This document shows positions 62,750-64,000 of a DNA stretch of 64,000 nucleotides, piece after piece. The DNA comes from Planctomycetota bacterium. Its GTDB lineage: Bacteria > Planctomycetota > UBA1135 > GCA-002686595. Below the pieces are notes generated by a model. That model saw only the letters and a program-made list of their open reading frames with translations. It was not told the origin of the DNA and searched no databases. The position numbers were made by a program, and so were the translations under genes. How positions within the stretch are numbered: position 1 is the stretch's first letter; each line of letters begins with the position of its first letter. The stretch covers positions 345,638 through 409,637 of the forward strand of contig JAKLKU010000002.1 of assembly GCA_023150475.1 (NCBI GenBank), written 5' to 3'.

Positions 62750-63921
62750 CCGAGAAACCCCGCATCCTGTGTGTCGACGACGAGTCGCGAGTGCTCATCG
62801 GACTCTCGGTGCTGCTGCGCCGAGAGTTCGAGGTCGTCACTTCCGAGTCCTCGGCCAAGGCGCTCGAGACCCTCGCGGACGGATCGTTCGCCGTCCTGCT
62901 CTCCGACATGCGGATGCCGGGGATGAGCGGCGCGGATCTGCTCCTCGAAGCGTCGCGGATCGCCCCGGACACGACGCGCGTCGTGCTTTCCGGCCAGACC
63001 GATCTCCAGGACGCCCTGATCGCCGTCAACCGCTGCGGCGCGTTCCGCATCCTGCGCAAACCCTGCGATCAAGCCACGCTCATCGAAGCGCTCCACGACG
63101 GCGTCCGCGCGCACAAGGAGCGCGTCTCGGAGCGAGAGTTGTCCGAGAAGGCGCTGCTCGGCACGGTGCGCCTGTTGATGGACGTGTTCGCGCTGACGAA
63201 CCCGGTCGCGTTTGGTCACGCGAACCAGGTGAACCGGCACATCAGCATGCTCGCGACGGCGTTGAACTACCCGAACGCGTGGGAGCTCGAGATCGCGGGC
63301 ATGCTCCTGCAGGTCGGCACCGCGTTGCTCGCGCCGACGACCATCGAGAAGCTCTACCACGGCGAGACGCTGAACGAAGTCGAGGCACGTGAGCTCGCGC
63401 GCGGTCCGAAGCTGATCGAGGAGCTCTTCCAATCCGTACCACGCCTCGGCGGCGTGCAAGCGCTCGTGCATGCGTTCCAGAACGCCCGCGAGCTGGTGCC
63501 CGAACACACGGTGGAACTGCCGAAGGACCGCGTCCTGCTGGGCGCCGGCATCCTGCGCCTCAGCCAGGACTTCGAGCGTCTAGAGTGGCGTGGCCTCGAT
63601 CGCACGCAGGTCTTCGAGCTCTTGCACGCTCGCCCGCGCGGCTACGCGCTGCAACTCGTCGACCGCTTCCGAGCCGCGCTGGAGGTCCGCGAGTCGTTCG
63701 AGATCGTCGAGGAACGCTCCCTGAACGAGCTCTTGCCCGGCATGGTGCTCGTCGAGGATCTCCTGAGTCGAAGCGGCGCGCTCCTCGCACGCAAGGGACA
63801 CGAGATCACGATGTCGTTCGTCGACGGCGTGCGCGCGAACCGCTTCAAGGACGTCGTCGAGCCGATCCGCGTGATCATCGGGCGCCGCGTCGAGCCCGCT
63901 CAGCGAAAGATCGGCGCCTGA
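62746..63921 (+). CDS. Response regulator with degenerate HD-GYP-like domain
   Basis: 391 residues; GTG overlaps the previous stop (GTGA). Receiver: Asp11-Asp12, Asp54 in LLSDMRMPGMSG, LSGQTD and ILRKPCD. The output region follows the RpfG/HD-GYP layout (FGHANQVNRHISMLATAL, WELEIAGMLLQVGTALLAP, RGPKLIEELFQSVPRLG) but the catalytic HD pair of LHDIG reads LLQVG and no GYP or downstream HH motif remains. It then has a C-terminal extension (EERSLNELLPGMVLVEDLLS) like that seen after some HD-GYP domains. Probably a non-catalytic effector or partner. End of the operon; 79 bases to the window edge hold nothing I can identify. Confidence 0.9.
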   Translation: MTEKPRILCVDDESRVLIGLSVLLRREFEVVTSESSAKALETLADGSFAVLLSDMRMPGMSGADLLLEASRIAPDTTRVVLSGQTDLQDALIAVNRCGAFRILRKPCDQATLIEALHDGVRAHKERVSERELSEKALLGTVRLLMDVFALTNPVAFGHANQVNRHISMLATALNYPNAWELEIAGMLLQVGTALLAPTTIEKLYHGETLNEVEARELARGPKLIEELFQSVPRLGGVQALVHAFQNARELVPEHTVELPKDRVLLGAGILRLSQDFERLEWRGLDRTQVFELLHARPRGYALQLVDRFRAALEVRESFEIVEERSLNELLPGMVLVEDLLSRSGALLARKGHEITMSFVDGVRANRFKDVVEPIRVIIGRRVEPAQRKIGA

Positions 63922-64000
63922 ACGATACTGCCCCGCATCACTGCGCCAAAACCGGCTTGGAAACGGGCCGAAAAACGCGCCAGCGCAGCAGCCTCTCGAC

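Overview
The window is very G+C-rich (roughly 65-70% by eye) and densely coded, with many GTG and TTG starts and many 4-base stop/start overlaps. The mixture of secreted PKD, CHRD, beta-propeller and squalene-cyclase-like toroid proteins, large carboxypeptidase-regulatory-like anchored proteins, FIST/HDOD signalling and a compact fliOPQR-flhBAFG-fliA operon suggests a flagellated, heterotrophic Planctomycetota-like bacterium. That placement is inferred from gene content; no rRNA is present. I saw no tRNA, rRNA, CRISPR array, insertion sequence or prophage, so this looks like ordinary chromosome.

Layout. 1-7.2 kb: a truncated CHRD protein, a large lipoprotein, and a two-gene operon of paralogous exported amidohydrolases of which one has lost metal ligands. 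7.3-13.1 kb: PQQ-type propeller, SlyD-like FKBP isomerase, ABC-F ATPase, AlkD-like protein, small exported protein, strong hairpin. 13.6-22.4 kb: a sodium:solute symporter coupled to a sialidase, a large GH63-like hydrolase facing it, then a fused alpha-beta 2-oxoacid dehydrogenase E1 coupled to an acyltransferase. 22.4-30.9 kb: small lipoprotein, ankyrin protein, double-thioredoxin protein, prfB with an intact programmed frameshift, exported aminopeptidase P, SGNH hydrolase, sfsA. 31-39 kb: soluble globin-coupled chemoreceptor, large anchored repeat protein, six-helix membrane protein, M1-type metallopeptidase. 38.8-44.2 kb: a FlgM-like protein behind a sigma-28-like promoter, then toroid/YdjY and PKD-toroid secreted proteins.

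44.2-54.6 kb is one long minus-strand flagellar operon: fliO-P-Q-R, flhB-A-F-G, a small membrane protein, a 23-residue bridging ORF, the sigma-28 gene, two tiny proteins and two lipoproteins, ending at a T-tailed hairpin. The sigma factor here and the FlgM-like protein 7 kb away are a plausible sigma/anti-sigma pair.

54.7-57.8 kb holds a 12-bp minisatellite and a two-gene operon of exported surface proteins behind a clear cobalamin riboswitch; one is a beta-propeller that recalls the Bacteroides B12-capture protein BtuG. This is the observation I rate highest. 57.9-63.9 kb is a signalling island: an EAL response regulator diverges from a coupled operon FIST sensor - histidine kinase - receiver/HDOD - receiver/degenerate HD protein, suggesting a c-di-GMP-linked phosphorelay.
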